A DNA stretch of 64,000 bases. Source: Novosphingobium sp. TH158. GTDB lineage: Bacteria > Pseudomonadota > Alphaproteobacteria > Sphingomonadales > Sphingomonadaceae. The translations under genes were made by a program, and so were the position numbers. The first letter of the stretch is position 1. Each line of letters begins with the position of its first letter. Under the pieces are notes generated by a model. That model was given only the letters and a program-made list of their open reading frames with translations, did not search any database and was not told the DNA's origin. The stretch lies in assembly GCF_002855555.1 (NCBI RefSeq), contig NZ_PKRT01000001.1, positions 1,826,001 to 1,890,000 of the forward strand, in the 5' to 3' direction. Positions 34,067 through 42,445 of this stretch are shown piece after piece.

Positions 34067-36307
34067 TTATCGTTTCTGCACCTGGACCGAGAGATTTGCC
34101 GAGGGCAGGTTCACAGCAGCCGCCGTCGGATTGTAGAGCACGACGGTGACCGTGTTGGCCGCGGACACATAGCCGGTGACGATAAGGCCGCCCGCATTGG
34201 TATCCAGCGTCACAGCCGTTACCGCGTCACCCAGGGCTGCGCCTGTCACGGTGACGGTCGTGGAAGCGGTTGCACCCGCCGCCAGTTCCGGCGCATCATA
34301 GGTTGCGGAACCCGAGAACACTTGCCGGGTAGCCGTGACATAGCGCTCCTCGACCCAGCGCGAGAGCACGGCGTCGTATCTCAGCTCAAGGAAATCGCCG
34401 GCGGCATAAAGCTTGCGATCGCGCTGCAGTTTCAGCCCTGCACCGGCAGCGGGGAAGTTCACGACCTTACCCGGCGCCGGGTCGCCATGGTAGAACAGGA
34501 CCTTCTGCCCATCCGCATAGCCGTAGGTCGAATTAAGCGTGATGTTCCACGTTCCCGCCGCCGGGAAAAGCACCATTGCCGCCCAGGAGACATCGTAGAC
34601 CTTGTCCGCTGCGGGATAATCGTATGCCCCGCCATAGGGCTGTCCGGTGGACCGGTAAGTGCCGATGTCGATGCGCGGCAGGGCAAAGCCGGCCGGCGGG
34701 TTGGGGGAAACCGAGAAGGCCAGGTTCGTTTCGCCGCTGACGGTGAAGGCAACGGTGTTCTTGTCGTAAAGCCCCGGCATGCAGTGAACGCCGGCCGAGA
34801 TGTAGCGGTTGTTCGCCTGCGCCAGCTGCGTGCGCCGGGCCTGGACGTTCACCCGGATATTGCTCGGCGGCACGACATAGGCCCCGGCCGGCCCGCCATT
34901 GATCTGGGTGGTCAGCGTGGGCGGACCATTGATCTGTACGGCGGGGAATGCGCTGCGCTGGTCGGCCCAGGCCTCGATGTTCAGGTGGATGTCCTTCAGC
35001 GCACCGACCCCGGGATTGAGCGTCACCGTGCAGTCAACCGTGACGATCGAACCGTGAATCCAGGATCCCAGGTAGATCGAGTCGGTAAAGCCCTCGATCC
35101 GCGTGCCGATCAGTTGCACCCAGGGCGGGCGACGGTTGTTGACGCGGGTGGAATAGGTGAACGGATAGCCTTGCGGAATGCTGCCATCCGGTCCGCCGCC
35201 CAGCGAACTGGAGTAGCAGTCATAGAGACGCCCGCCGATCATCGTGAAGTTCTGGGCACCCAGAACTTCGCAGGCCTGGTAGGAATTGCCGGCCTGGACG
35301 TTGATGCCAAGGAAACGGCCCGATGAAGACGGGTTCAGGGCCGATTGCGGTGAGCCATCAAGCGTGACGTTCTCCAGCATCTGCATGGCAATCGTGCTGC
35401 CGCCCACGTAATAGATCTCTCCGGCAAAGTTCCGGAACGTGCAATTGCGCAGGTGCAGGCGATTGCAGATGACATCCTGAACCCGCAGCCCCTTGTCGTT
35501 AAGAACCACGTTGCTGCGGTCGGCGGGATTGAAGGTGACGCCGCCATCGACCGAGAGGTTCTCGATCGCGATCCAGTCGACCGATGCGCCTGCCGATGGC
35601 CACACGCCGTTGGGCAGAATGAAGATGCCGCCGCCCTGCCAGTTGATGCCATTGACCACCTGGGTGATCGTGTTCTTGCTGCCGCCCTGCGAATTCTTCA
35701 GCAGCAGGTTCGTGCCGGCGCGGCAACCGCGCAGGCCAAGGCCGTCCGTGCTCGTGATGACGATCGGGTGTCCGTCTCTGGCGGCGGAAGAAGGGTGCGA
35801 GGTGCGGGTCGGGCACCACAGTTCGTACGTGGTCTCGGGGAATTCCACCCACTTGCATCCCGTGGCGCAGGCATAGTCGATCGTTGCCTGGATGATGGGC
35901 TGCTCGTTGATCCCGGCGCCCCCACTGGCACCGCCCTGGGCAACCGAAATGGATTTGTCCGGGCTTGCCGGCACGAGGCGGAAATAGCGGCCGTTGGCGG
36001 TCTGCTTGCAGAAGCGGGGATGGGCCGCAGCCAGCGCGGCTGTCGCCAGACTGTCGCTGATGTAGTGACCGATGCCTTTTCCGGGCGCGGAAAAGCCGCT
36101 CGAGACGATCATGGTGATTGATCTGTCGATGGTCTTGCCGGGCAGGCTGCTGAAAAGGTCTGCCGGCATGGCGGTTGCCATGGCCAGCGCGGCACTGTTC
36201 GCCGCCGTGCTGGCCGAGGATTGGGCGACGAGGGCCGAAGCCTGCGCTGCAGCGGCGTTCGAGGCGGCTGCATTCGCTGCAGCCCGGGCGATGATATCGA
36301 GCCCCAT
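34067..36307 (-). CDS. Tailspike/tail-fibre-like beta-helix protein in polysaccharide locus
   Basis: 746 residues without a signal peptide. Residues 1-45 are an Ala/Ser-rich heptad-like stretch (NAAASNAAAAQASALVAQSS) like the trimeric repeats of phage side-tail fibres. Residues about 120-480 follow the pectate-lyase-3/tailspike pattern: INEQPIIQATIDYACATGCK with a FPETTYELW-type strand, then many short N- and G-rich beta-helix turns (ENLSVDGGVTFNP, LHLRNCTFRNFAGEI). The last 75 residues (ASTTVTVTGAALGDAVTAV ... GYVSAANTVTVVLYNPTAAAV) match a C-terminal domain I associate with phage tail-fibre and minor structural proteins. It may bind or cleave the local polysaccharide. Acidic catalytic residues cannot be placed by eye. 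Secretion route unknown. Confidence 0.72.
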   Translation of the reverse strand: MGLDIIARAAANAAASNAAAAQASALVAQSSASTAANSAALAMATAMPADLFSSLPGKTIDRSITMIVSSGFSAPGKGIGHYISDSLATAALAAAHPRFCKQTANGRYFRLVPASPDKSISVAQGGASGGAGINEQPIIQATIDYACATGCKWVEFPETTYELWCPTRTSHPSSAARDGHPIVITSTDGLGLRGCRAGTNLLLKNSQGGSKNTITQVVNGINWQGGGIFILPNGVWPSAGASVDWIAIENLSVDGGVTFNPADRSNVVLNDKGLRVQDVICNRLHLRNCTFRNFAGEIYYVGGSTIAMQMLENVTLDGSPQSALNPSSSGRFLGINVQAGNSYQACEVLGAQNFTMIGGRLYDCYSSSLGGGPDGSIPQGYPFTYSTRVNNRRPPWVQLIGTRIEGFTDSIYLGSWIHGSIVTVDCTVTLNPGVGALKDIHLNIEAWADQRSAFPAVQINGPPTLTTQINGGPAGAYVVPPSNIRVNVQARRTQLAQANNRYISAGVHCMPGLYDKNTVAFTVSGETNLAFSVSPNPPAGFALPRIDIGTYRSTGQPYGGAYDYPAADKVYDVSWAAMVLFPAAGTWNITLNSTYGYADGQKVLFYHGDPAPGKVVNFPAAGAGLKLQRDRKLYAAGDFLELRYDAVLSRWVEERYVTATRQVFSGSATYDAPELAAGATASTTVTVTGAALGDAVTAVTLDTNAGGLIVTGYVSAANTVTVVLYNPTAAAVNLPSANLSVQVQKR

Positions 36308-36310
36308 GGC

Positions 36311-36739
36311 TTACTGGCCCATCCGGTAGGCCAGCGATCCCGAGGCGAGCGTTATCTGGAGGTAAAGGGCAGCGCCGGCCTCGCCCTCGTCCCACACGGG
36401 TTCGCACAGGTTCGCGGTATAGCTGCCATAGGGCTGGCCCAGTGCGGTGAGGGGCAGCTTGACGGTGCCACCGTCGGTCGAGCGCAGGATCTGTACCTGG
36501 CCGCTCCAGGTGCCCGAGAGCGAGAGCATGACCGGACGGCCGGGAACCGGCAGGAAGGGCCCGACCGTTCCGGTGAGGTTGGCGGTTCCGGCGAGAGGCG
36601 CCGGCGCGGCTTGCGGAGCAGAGGCGACGGGGAGCGGATTGGCTGCGCTGACGATATCGCTTTCGCCCGCGGCATTGGCGAAGGCCAAGGCGAAGGGTGG
36701 CACATAGCCTGCAGGCGTAACGAGGGGAGACGGGGGCAT
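36311..36739 (-). CDS. Small beta-rich protein of phage-structural type, upstream of the beta-helix gene
   Basis: 142 residues, no signal peptide. After a Pro/Ala-rich start, residues 50-142 form a compact beta domain (GTVGPFLPVPGRPVMLSLSG, then WSGQVQILRSTDGGTVKLPL, ending LYLQITLASGSLAYRMGQ). I have seen this arrangement in phage or prophage head-tail regions, but I cannot name a family with certainty. AAGGAC precedes the ATG. The stop is 3 bases before the start of the beta-helix gene, so the pair form a two-gene operon. It may be the capsule-binding or assembly partner of the tailspike-like protein; that is inference. Confidence 0.6.
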   Translation of the reverse strand: MPPSPLVTPAGYVPPFALAFANAAGESDIVSAANPLPVASAPQAAPAPLAGTANLTGTVGPFLPVPGRPVMLSLSGTWSGQVQILRSTDGGTVKLPLTALGQPYGSYTANLCEPVWDEGEAGAALYLQITLASGSLAYRMGQ

Positions 36740-36771
36740 GGAGGTCCTTTCGGCTGGAAGATTCGAGTCGG

Positions 36772-36820
36772 GATAACCGATTTGGTTATCTGTAGGAAAG
36801 TGGATCTCCAGAAAGTGGAT
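36772..36820. promoter_or_regulatory. Dyad and direct repeats upstream of the beta-helix operon
   Basis: The 188-base divergent interval 36740-36927 contains a perfect 7-bp inverted repeat GATAACC (36772-36778) / GGTTATC (36784-36790) around 5 bases, followed by two copies of GAAAGTGGAT (36796-36805 and 36811-36820) with a 15-base period. The interval is AT-richer than its flanks. A divergent-promoter operator region is a reasonable reading; no -35/-10 boxes are clear. Confidence 0.4.
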
Positions 36821-36927
36821 GGTGACTTGCGTTGGAAAGAACCGGGCGCGAAGGCTGTTGCGAGAGAGCGCACTCCACGGCTAAGTGCTGGTCATGAAGC
36901 AGCAAGCGGCGGCAGGCGCAGGATAAA

Positions 36928-38169
36928 ATGGCTGACGTCGCAGTCTTTCATCCCGGAACGCAGCATTCGTGGCAGACCGCGATGGCGCTGCGCGATATCG
37001 ACCGGCTCGCCTGGTATGCGACCTCGATCTTCTACCAGCCCGACAAGCTGCCTTACCGGATCGAACGCTGGCTGCCCGCGCCGCTGTCCGAACGGCTGCA
37101 TCGCGAATTCCTGCGCTTCAGCCATCCCGGCCTCGATCCGGCAATGGTTCGCACCTCGGGGCTGGCCGAATGGTTCGAACGGATTGCCGCACGCGCCGGT
37201 TTTCGCCGGCTGGCGCAGCGGCTCGACGCCTTCGGCAACCGTCGCTTCGCCCGCTCGCTCTCGCGCGAAATCGCCTCCGATCGCAGCTTTGCCCTGTGGG
37301 GGTTCAACGGCAGTTCGCTGGCCGCCTTCGAGACAGCACGGCGCGTTGGCCGCACCTGCATCCTGGACCGCACCATCGGTGATTTCCGTTACTACAATGC
37401 CCGGATGGCCGAGGTACAGGACCGGTACGGCGAATGGTTCCTGCCGACCGAGCGACGCATCGGCGATGACCAGATCGCCCGCGACCAGCAGGAGTTCGAA
37501 CTGGCGGACTGCATCCTCGTCGGCGGGCCATTTGCCGCGCAAACGATCCGGGACCACGCCGGACCGCAAGTGGCCGCCAAGGTGCGCCAGTTCTCCTACT
37601 GCTATGACGAGGCCCTGTTCGGCCACCAGCCCTCGCCCGAGCCCGTGCCTCGCACTGGCCCTGTGAAGTTCCTGTTCATTGGGCAGGTCAACCCGCGCAA
37701 GGGGGTGCATCACCTGCTGGAAGCCTTTGGCCGGCTGCCCGCAAGCAATGCCGAGCTGACGATACTGGGAGACCTGCGCATCCCCGCGTCCGTATTCGCG
37801 CGCCATGCAGACCGGGTGAACTACATTCCCACCGTCGCCCGGGCGCAGGTGCCCGCGATCATGGCCCAGCACCATGTGCTCGTATTCCCGAGCTACTTCG
37901 AAGGATCTGCCCTGTCGCTTCTCGAGGGCCTGGCCTCTGGTCTGGCGCTGATCCAGACGCCGATGAGCGGGCTTGGCGTGACGGAGAAAACCGGCCTGAT
38001 GCTCGATCGGCCTGATACCGATGCCCTCGAAGCGGCGATGGCGAGCGTCATTGCCGATCGGCCCCGCCTCGATGCCTGGCGGGCAGCGGCGCAGGACGAG
38101 GCGCGGAACTATACCTTCGCACGATACCGGGCGGGTATTGCCGCCTTTCTGGACGAACTGGACCTCTGA
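36928..38169 (+). CDS. Glycosyltransferase family 4
   Basis: 413 residues. The C-terminal GT-B donor domain starts VKFLFIGQVNPRKGVHHLLEAF and carries the EX7E motif PSYFEGSALSLLEGLASGLA (E-G-S-A-L-S-L-L-E). The N-terminal half (HPGTQHSWQTAMALRDIDRL) resembles the group that begins with a short histidine-rich loop. It is the only plus-strand member of the polysaccharide locus and is divergent from the beta-helix operon. Sugar specificity unknown. It ends 6 bases before the convergent apt gene. Confidence 0.9.
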   Translation: MADVAVFHPGTQHSWQTAMALRDIDRLAWYATSIFYQPDKLPYRIERWLPAPLSERLHREFLRFSHPGLDPAMVRTSGLAEWFERIAARAGFRRLAQRLDAFGNRRFARSLSREIASDRSFALWGFNGSSLAAFETARRVGRTCILDRTIGDFRYYNARMAEVQDRYGEWFLPTERRIGDDQIARDQQEFELADCILVGGPFAAQTIRDHAGPQVAAKVRQFSYCYDEALFGHQPSPEPVPRTGPVKFLFIGQVNPRKGVHHLLEAFGRLPASNAELTILGDLRIPASVFARHADRVNYIPTVARAQVPAIMAQHHVLVFPSYFEGSALSLLEGLASGLALIQTPMSGLGVTEKTGLMLDRPDTDALEAAMASVIADRPRLDAWRAAAQDEARNYTFARYRAGIAAFLDELDL

Positions 38170-38175
38170 CCGGGC

Positions 38176-38712
38176 TCAGTGCCCGGGGAATTCCATCAGC
38201 GACTGGACGGTAAGTCCGGCCCCGCGCAGCCGGTCGGCACCGTGGAGGTCCGGCAGGTCGATCACGAACAGCGCATGGTCGATGAGGGCACCGGCCTGGC
38301 GCAACAGCTCGGCCGCGGCCAGCGCGGTTCCACCGGTCGCGATCAGGTCATCGACGATCACCACGCGCTCACCGGGCCGGATCGCACCCGGATCGATTTC
38401 CAGCCGGTCGCGGCCGTACTCAAGAGCATAATCGATGCCGAGGGTCGGCACGGGCAGCTTGCCGGGCTTGCGAACCGGGATGAAGCCGAGGCCAAGGTGC
38501 GCTGCAACCGCTGCACCGAAAATGAAGCCTCGGGCTTCCATCCCGGCAATGGCCGCCGCACCGGCCGTGCTGGCCATGTCGGCAAGGTGGCCCACGCAGG
38601 CCCGCAGGCCTTCGCCATGGCTGATCAGCGTCGTGATGTCACGGAACAGGATCCCCGGTTCGGGAAAGTCATGGACCGTGCGGATCAGGTGTTTCAGCTC
38701 TTCGGGGGTCAT
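38176..38712 (-). CDS. apt: Adenine phosphoribosyltransferase
   Basis: 178 residues. The PRPP-binding motif is RVVIVDDLIATGGTALAA near 117-134. N-terminal TVHDFPEPGILFRDITTL and EARGFIFGAAVA are characteristic of Apt. It converts adenine and PRPP to AMP in purine salvage. ATG 38712 starts the conserved MTPEELKHLIR; longer frames upstream run into the terminator of the bc1 operon. It is separated from that operon by the terminator, so it is probably transcribed on its own. Confidence 0.95.
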   Translation of the reverse strand: MTPEELKHLIRTVHDFPEPGILFRDITTLISHGEGLRACVGHLADMASTAGAAAIAGMEARGFIFGAAVAAHLGLGFIPVRKPGKLPVPTLGIDYALEYGRDRLEIDPGAIRPGERVVIVDDLIATGGTALAAAELLRQAGALIDHALFVIDLPDLHGADRLRGAGLTVQSLMEFPGH

Positions 38713-38732
38713 CGTCAGTCCTCGAAAAGGAA

Positions 38733-38760
38733 AGGCCCCCGCACCGGGGTGCGAGGGCCT
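38733..38760 (-). terminator. Rho-independent terminator of the petABC operon
   Basis: On the minus strand AGGCCCTCGCACC pairs with GGTGCGGGGGCCT around a short CC loop and is followed by TTTCCTTTT (complement of 38724-38732). It lies 29 bases after the cytochrome c1 stop, so it ends the Rieske-cytochrome b-cytochrome c1 transcript. Confidence 0.85.
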
Positions 38761-38788
38761 GATCCTGTTAGCCTTCAGGGCAGCAAGC

Positions 38789-39589
38789 TCAGTGCTTGTC
38801 GGCCCAGATCTGGCGCTTGGCCATATAGGCGAGCACCGTGGCGAAGAGCAGGAAGCCAAGGACTGCCCAGCCGGTCTGGCGGCGCTTGTCCTGCTTGGGC
38901 TCTGCGGTCCAGACGAGGAAGGCCGAGACGTCTTCTGAGATCTGGTCCTTGGTCGCCTTCGTGCCGTCGGTGTAGGTCACCTGACCGTCACCCGTGAGCG
39001 GAGCGGGCATCGCGATGTTCAGGTTCGCGAAGTAGGGGTTGTAGTGCAGCCCTGCGCCCGGACGGTTTTCCTTCGGCAGGTTGGCCGGCGGCTCCTGGTA
39101 ACCCAGCAGCAGCGAGTGGACATAGGCCGCACCGCCATGACGCGCCTTGGTGATCAGCGAGAGATCGGGCGGCACGCCCTGGCCAGCGTAGAGCACCGGC
39201 GGGAACTTGTCCGTCGCGAGGCCCGGGCGCGTCTTAACTTCGCCGGTGTCCTTGTTGTACTCGGGCACCTGGTAAGTCTTGGCGATCGCCTTAACTTCGT
39301 CGTCATTGTAGCCGATGGCCTTCAGGTCGCGGAAGGCGACATGACGCAGCGAGTGGCAGGCCTGGCAGACTTCCTGGTAAACCTTGAAGCCGCGCTGCAG
39401 CTGCTGGTTGTCAAAGCGACCGAACACGCCGTCGCTGCTCAGGTGCAGCGGTTCCGGGTGCTTGTGGAACTGCGCCTCGACAGTCTTGGGAAGACCTTCG
39501 CTGGCCGTGCTGACAGCACCGACGACAAAGGAGTAGCCAAGCACGACCGAGAAGAACAGGCCGACGAGGATGGAGAGAATGCGGATCAT
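38789..39589 (-). CDS. petC: Cytochrome c1 of the bc1 complex
   Basis: 266 residues. An N-terminal signal/anchor is followed by the haem c motif C75-Q-A-C78-H79 (VCQACHSLRHVAFRD), and the sixth ligand Met is M194 in NIAMPAPL. One C-terminal membrane helix lies at about 243-260 (GWAVLGFLLFATVLAYMAKR). It receives electrons from the Rieske protein and passes them to soluble or membrane-bound cytochrome c on the periplasmic side. Last gene of the Rieske-cyt b-cyt c1 operon; a terminator follows. Confidence 0.96.
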   Translation of the reverse strand: MIRILSILVGLFFSVVLGYSFVVGAVSTASEGLPKTVEAQFHKHPEPLHLSSDGVFGRFDNQQLQRGFKVYQEVCQACHSLRHVAFRDLKAIGYNDDEVKAIAKTYQVPEYNKDTGEVKTRPGLATDKFPPVLYAGQGVPPDLSLITKARHGGAAYVHSLLLGYQEPPANLPKENRPGAGLHYNPYFANLNIAMPAPLTGDGQVTYTDGTKATKDQISEDVSAFLVWTAEPKQDKRRQTGWAVLGFLLFATVLAYMAKRQIWADKH

Positions 39590-39616
39590 GGTACTGTCTC
39601 TTTCCTTCTCGCTGGC

Positions 39617-40885
39617 TCAGGCCTTGCCGCCTTCGCTTCCGAGCACCGATTCGGTGATCGAGAAGGGCAGCGGTTCGGGGCGCTCGATCGAGGACACGAT
39701 CGGCACGATGATCAGGAAGTGCGCGAAGTAGTAAAGCGAAGCCAGCTGGCTGAGCATCACGTAGGGTTCCTCAGCCGGGGCGCCACCGCAGTAGAACAGC
39801 ACCACCATGGCCGGGATGAGGCCGAACCAGAAGAACTTGCGATACATCGGACGGTAGTTGCCCGAACGGACCGGCGACTTGTCGAGCCAGGGCAGGAAGA
39901 ACCACACCAGGATCGCCGAGAACATCGCCAGCACGCCCATCAGCTTCGCCGGGAAGAACAGGAAGTCCTGGGTGAAGGCGCGCAGGATCGCGTAGAACGG
40001 CCAGAAGTACCATTCGGGAACGATGTGCGCCGGGGTCTGCATCGGGTTAGCCGGGATGTAGTTGTCCGGGTGGCCGAGCATGTTCGGCGCAAAGAACAGC
40101 ACCGCGCAGTAGATCAGCAGAAACACGCCCAGTCCGAAACCGTCCTTCGCCGTGTAATACGGGTGGAAGGGAACGGTGTCGCTCTCGCTCTTCACCTCGA
40201 CGCCGGTCGGGTTCGACGAGCCCGGGATGTGGAGCGCCCAGATGTGCAGGATCACCACGCCCAGGATCACGAAGGGCAGCAGGAAGTGCAAAGAGAAGAA
40301 GCGGTTCAGCGCGGCATTGTCAGGCGCGAAGCCGCCAAGCAGCCAGTGCTGGATCGGCTCGCCAACCAGCGGAATGGCGCCGAACAGGCCGGTGATCACC
40401 TGCGCACCCCAGAAGCTCATCTGGCCCCAGGGAAGCACGTAACCCATGAAGGCGGTTGCCATCATGAGCAGGAAGATGGTGACGCCGAGCAGCCAGATCA
40501 TCTCGCGCGGGGCCTTGTAGGACCCGTAATAGAAGCCGCGGAAGATGTGCAGGTAGACCACCACGAAGAACGCCGAAGCGCCGTTCGCGTGGGCATAGCG
40601 CATCAGCCAGCCCCAGTTGACGTCGCGCATGATGTGCTCGGTCGAATCGAAGGCCACCGTGGCGTTGCCCGCATAGTGCATGGCCAGCACGATGCCGGTG
40701 ACGATCTGAAGCACGAGGCAGAAACCGGCGAGGACGCCGAAGTTCCAGAAATAGTTCAGGTTGCGCGGAACCGGATAACCGGCGCCGACAGCGTTGTAGA
40801 CGAAGCGCGGCAGCGGCAGCTTCTCGTCAAGCCACTGCATGGCCGGGTGGCTCGGCTTGTATTCGTTCGCCCAGGGAAAGCTCAT
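39617..40885 (-). CDS. petB: Cytochrome b of the bc1 complex
   Basis: 422 residues with eight membrane helices. Four haem-b histidines are found in [29 protein letters not shown] and VILHIWALH. The Qo-site motif [15 protein letters not shown] is intact (PEWY). It is the quinol-oxidising core subunit of complex III. It starts 11 bases after the Rieske gene and ends 27 bases before cytochrome c1. Confidence 0.97.
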   Translation of the reverse strand: MSFPWANEYKPSHPAMQWLDEKLPLPRFVYNAVGAGYPVPRNLNYFWNFGVLAGFCLVLQIVTGIVLAMHYAGNATVAFDSTEHIMRDVNWGWLMRYAHANGASAFFVVVYLHIFRGFYYGSYKAPREMIWLLGVTIFLLMMATAFMGYVLPWGQMSFWGAQVITGLFGAIPLVGEPIQHWLLGGFAPDNAALNRFFSLHFLLPFVILGVVILHIWALHIPGSSNPTGVEVKSESDTVPFHPYYTAKDGFGLGVFLLIYCAVLFFAPNMLGHPDNYIPANPMQTPAHIVPEWYFWPFYAILRAFTQDFLFFPAKLMGVLAMFSAILVWFFLPWLDKSPVRSGNYRPMYRKFFWFGLIPAMVVLFYCGGAPAEEPYVMLSQLASLYYFAHFLIIVPIVSSIERPEPLPFSITESVLGSEGGKA

Positions 40886-40896
40886 CGTCGTCTACC

Positions 40897-41463
40897 TCAA
40901 CCGATCTTCACGACAGTGTCGGAGGTGAATTCGTATTCCGGAACCAGAAGGTTCTTCGGCGCGGGGCCTTTGCGGATGCGGGCGGCGGTATCGTAGTGCG
41001 AACCGTGGCAGGGGCAGAAATAGCCGCCGAACTCGCCCTTCACCTCGCCTTCGGCGGCACCCTGCGGGACGCAGCCGAGGTGGGTGCAGACACCCATGGT
41101 GATCAGCCAGTTTTCCTTGCCTTCCTTCGTACGCTCCTTGAGCGTCTGGGGATCGCGCAGCGAACCGACGTCAACCTTGTTCGCCTCTGCCACTTCGGCA
41201 GGCGTCAGGTTGCGGATGAAAACCGGCTGCTTGCGGAACACGCCCTTGATCGCCTGGCCCGGCTGGATCTGACTGATGTCGATCTCCGTCGAGCTGGCAG
41301 CAAGAACGTCGGCCGAGGCCGACATCTGGCTGATCAGGGGAATAAGCGTGGCGGCCCCGCCGACACCTGCTGCACTGACGGCAGCAATGTTGATGAAGTC
41401 GCGCCGACGCACGCCCTCGGCCACGTGGCCTTCAGGGGTGGCAGTGCCCGCATCCTGTGACAT
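40897..41463 (-). CDS. petA: Rieske iron-sulfur subunit of the bc1 complex
   Basis: 188 residues. The N-terminus carries a twin-arginine-like signal-anchor (VRRRDFINIAAVSAAGVGGA, residues 18-37). The 2Fe-2S cluster motif is C126-T-H128-L-G-C131 with C150-P-C152-H153 (FCPCHGSHYD), the disulfide-forming cysteines being C131 and C152 as usual. It shuttles electrons from quinol at cytochrome b to cytochrome c1. ATG 41463 begins the homologous region; the longer frame to 41583 is not supported. First gene of the operon. Confidence 0.96.
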   Translation of the reverse strand: MSQDAGTATPEGHVAEGVRRRDFINIAAVSAAGVGGAATLIPLISQMSASADVLAASSTEIDISQIQPGQAIKGVFRKQPVFIRNLTPAEVAEANKVDVGSLRDPQTLKERTKEGKENWLITMGVCTHLGCVPQGAAEGEVKGEFGGYFCPCHGSHYDTAARIRKGPAPKNLLVPEYEFTSDTVVKIG

Positions 41464-41607
41464 GGTTGACCTAGTCCTGTCCAAGCGACCCGCTTCGCAG
41501 CATGCTGCCGCTGACGGGCCAGAAACCTCAATTGCGCCTTTCGGAGCCCCCTCCCGCCGGTGGGGAGGAAACGGTTGCAACACCGCCCCGATACCGACTT
41601 GCGGCCC

Positions 41608-41636
41608 CCTCTAGACGCGAAAAATTGGCCTGCCAA
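41608..41636 (-). promoter_or_regulatory. Candidate promoter of the petABC operon
   Basis: On the minus strand TTGGCA (complement of 41631-41636) stands 17 bases from TAGAGG (complement of 41608-41613), about 145 bases before the Rieske start. The -35 fits well but the -10 is poor, so this is only a candidate within the 217-base interval 41464-41680, which otherwise shows no gene. Confidence 0.3.
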
Positions 41637-41680
41637 CCGCCTTTTTCACCGCTTTGCGCAACTGCGGTTGCACAGCCGCT

Positions 41681-42445
41681 TCAAAGCCCGATCAGAGACA
41701 GCTGGCGGCCATAGTTCGCCTGTCCGAGATGGGTGGCGCGCCGGTACGAAAAGAAGCGTGCCTCATCGGCATATGTATCGAGGTGAAGCGGCTCGATTGC
41801 GCCGATTCCCGCCGATTGCAGCCGCGCGGCAACGTAGCCCTCAAGGTCGAACTGCCAGCGCCCGGGCCGCCCGGGAAGGAAGTGCCCGGCCATCGCCGGT
41901 GCCTGCGCGATGAACCGTTCGCGGAAGCCGTCGTCCACCTCATAGCTCGCCCGGGCGATGCAGGGACCAATCGCGGCAGCGATCCTCTCGCGCCGGGCGC
42001 CGAGGCCTTCCATCGCCTCGATTGTCCGGTCGGTGACTCCCCCGATCGCGCCCTTCCAGCCGGCATGGGCAGCGCCGATCACGCCAGCTTCGCGATCGGC
42101 AAGGAGTACCGGTGCACAATCGGCGGTGACGATGCCAAGCAGCAGCCCCGGCCGGTCGGTGACCATGGCATCTGCGTGGGGCCGCGCTTCGATCGGCCAG
42201 GGTTCGGTGACGACGACGCAATCGGGCGAGTGGACCTGGTAGACCGTCGCCAGCCGGGCACCGGGAAGCACGGCCGCGACCGCACGCGCCCGGTTCTCTG
42301 CCACCGCGCCATCGGCATCGCCCGCACCGAGGCCCGCGTTCAGCCCGGCGACCTCTCCGACCGAAATGCCGCCGCGCCGGCCGAGGAAGCCGTGCGGGAC
42401 GCCGTCCAGTACCTTCGCGCGGATGACCTCTACCGGATCAGCCAA
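41681..42445 (-). CDS. pgeF: Peptidoglycan editing factor PgeF (multicopper polyphenol oxidase/YfiH family)
   Basis: 254 residues. The three metal-ligand blocks of the family are visible: VYQVHSPDCVVV (His), IVTADCAPVLLAD (Cys) and IGAAHAGWKGAIGGV (His), with IGPCIARASYEV following. The family was long called laccase-like; E. coli PgeF hydrolyses wrongly incorporated L-Ser (instead of L-Ala) in muropeptide precursors. The start overlaps the stop of pepN by 8 bases, so the two are cotranscribed. Confidence 0.93.
   Translation of the reverse strand: MADPVEVIRAKVLDGVPHGFLGRRGGISVGEVAGLNAGLGAGDADGAVAENRARAVAAVLPGARLATVYQVHSPDCVVVTEPWPIEARPHADAMVTDRPGLLLGIVTADCAPVLLADREAGVIGAAHAGWKGAIGGVTDRTIEAMEGLGARRERIAAAIGPCIARASYEVDDGFRERFIAQAPAMAGHFLPGRPGRWQFDLEGYVAARLQSAGIGAIEPLHLDTYADEARFFSYRRATHLGQANYGRQLSLIGL

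Noticed and set aside
32678..35326. An 882-codon plus-strand frame across a GT4 gene and the beta-helix gene
   Set aside because: It crosses two well-supported minus-strand genes and an intergenic hairpin, and no domain is recognisable.
34067..36739. A complete prophage or gene transfer agent around the tail-like genes
   Set aside because: No capsid, terminase, portal, integrase or lysis gene occurs in the flanking 10 kb, where genes are glycosyltransferases, a polymerase and apt.
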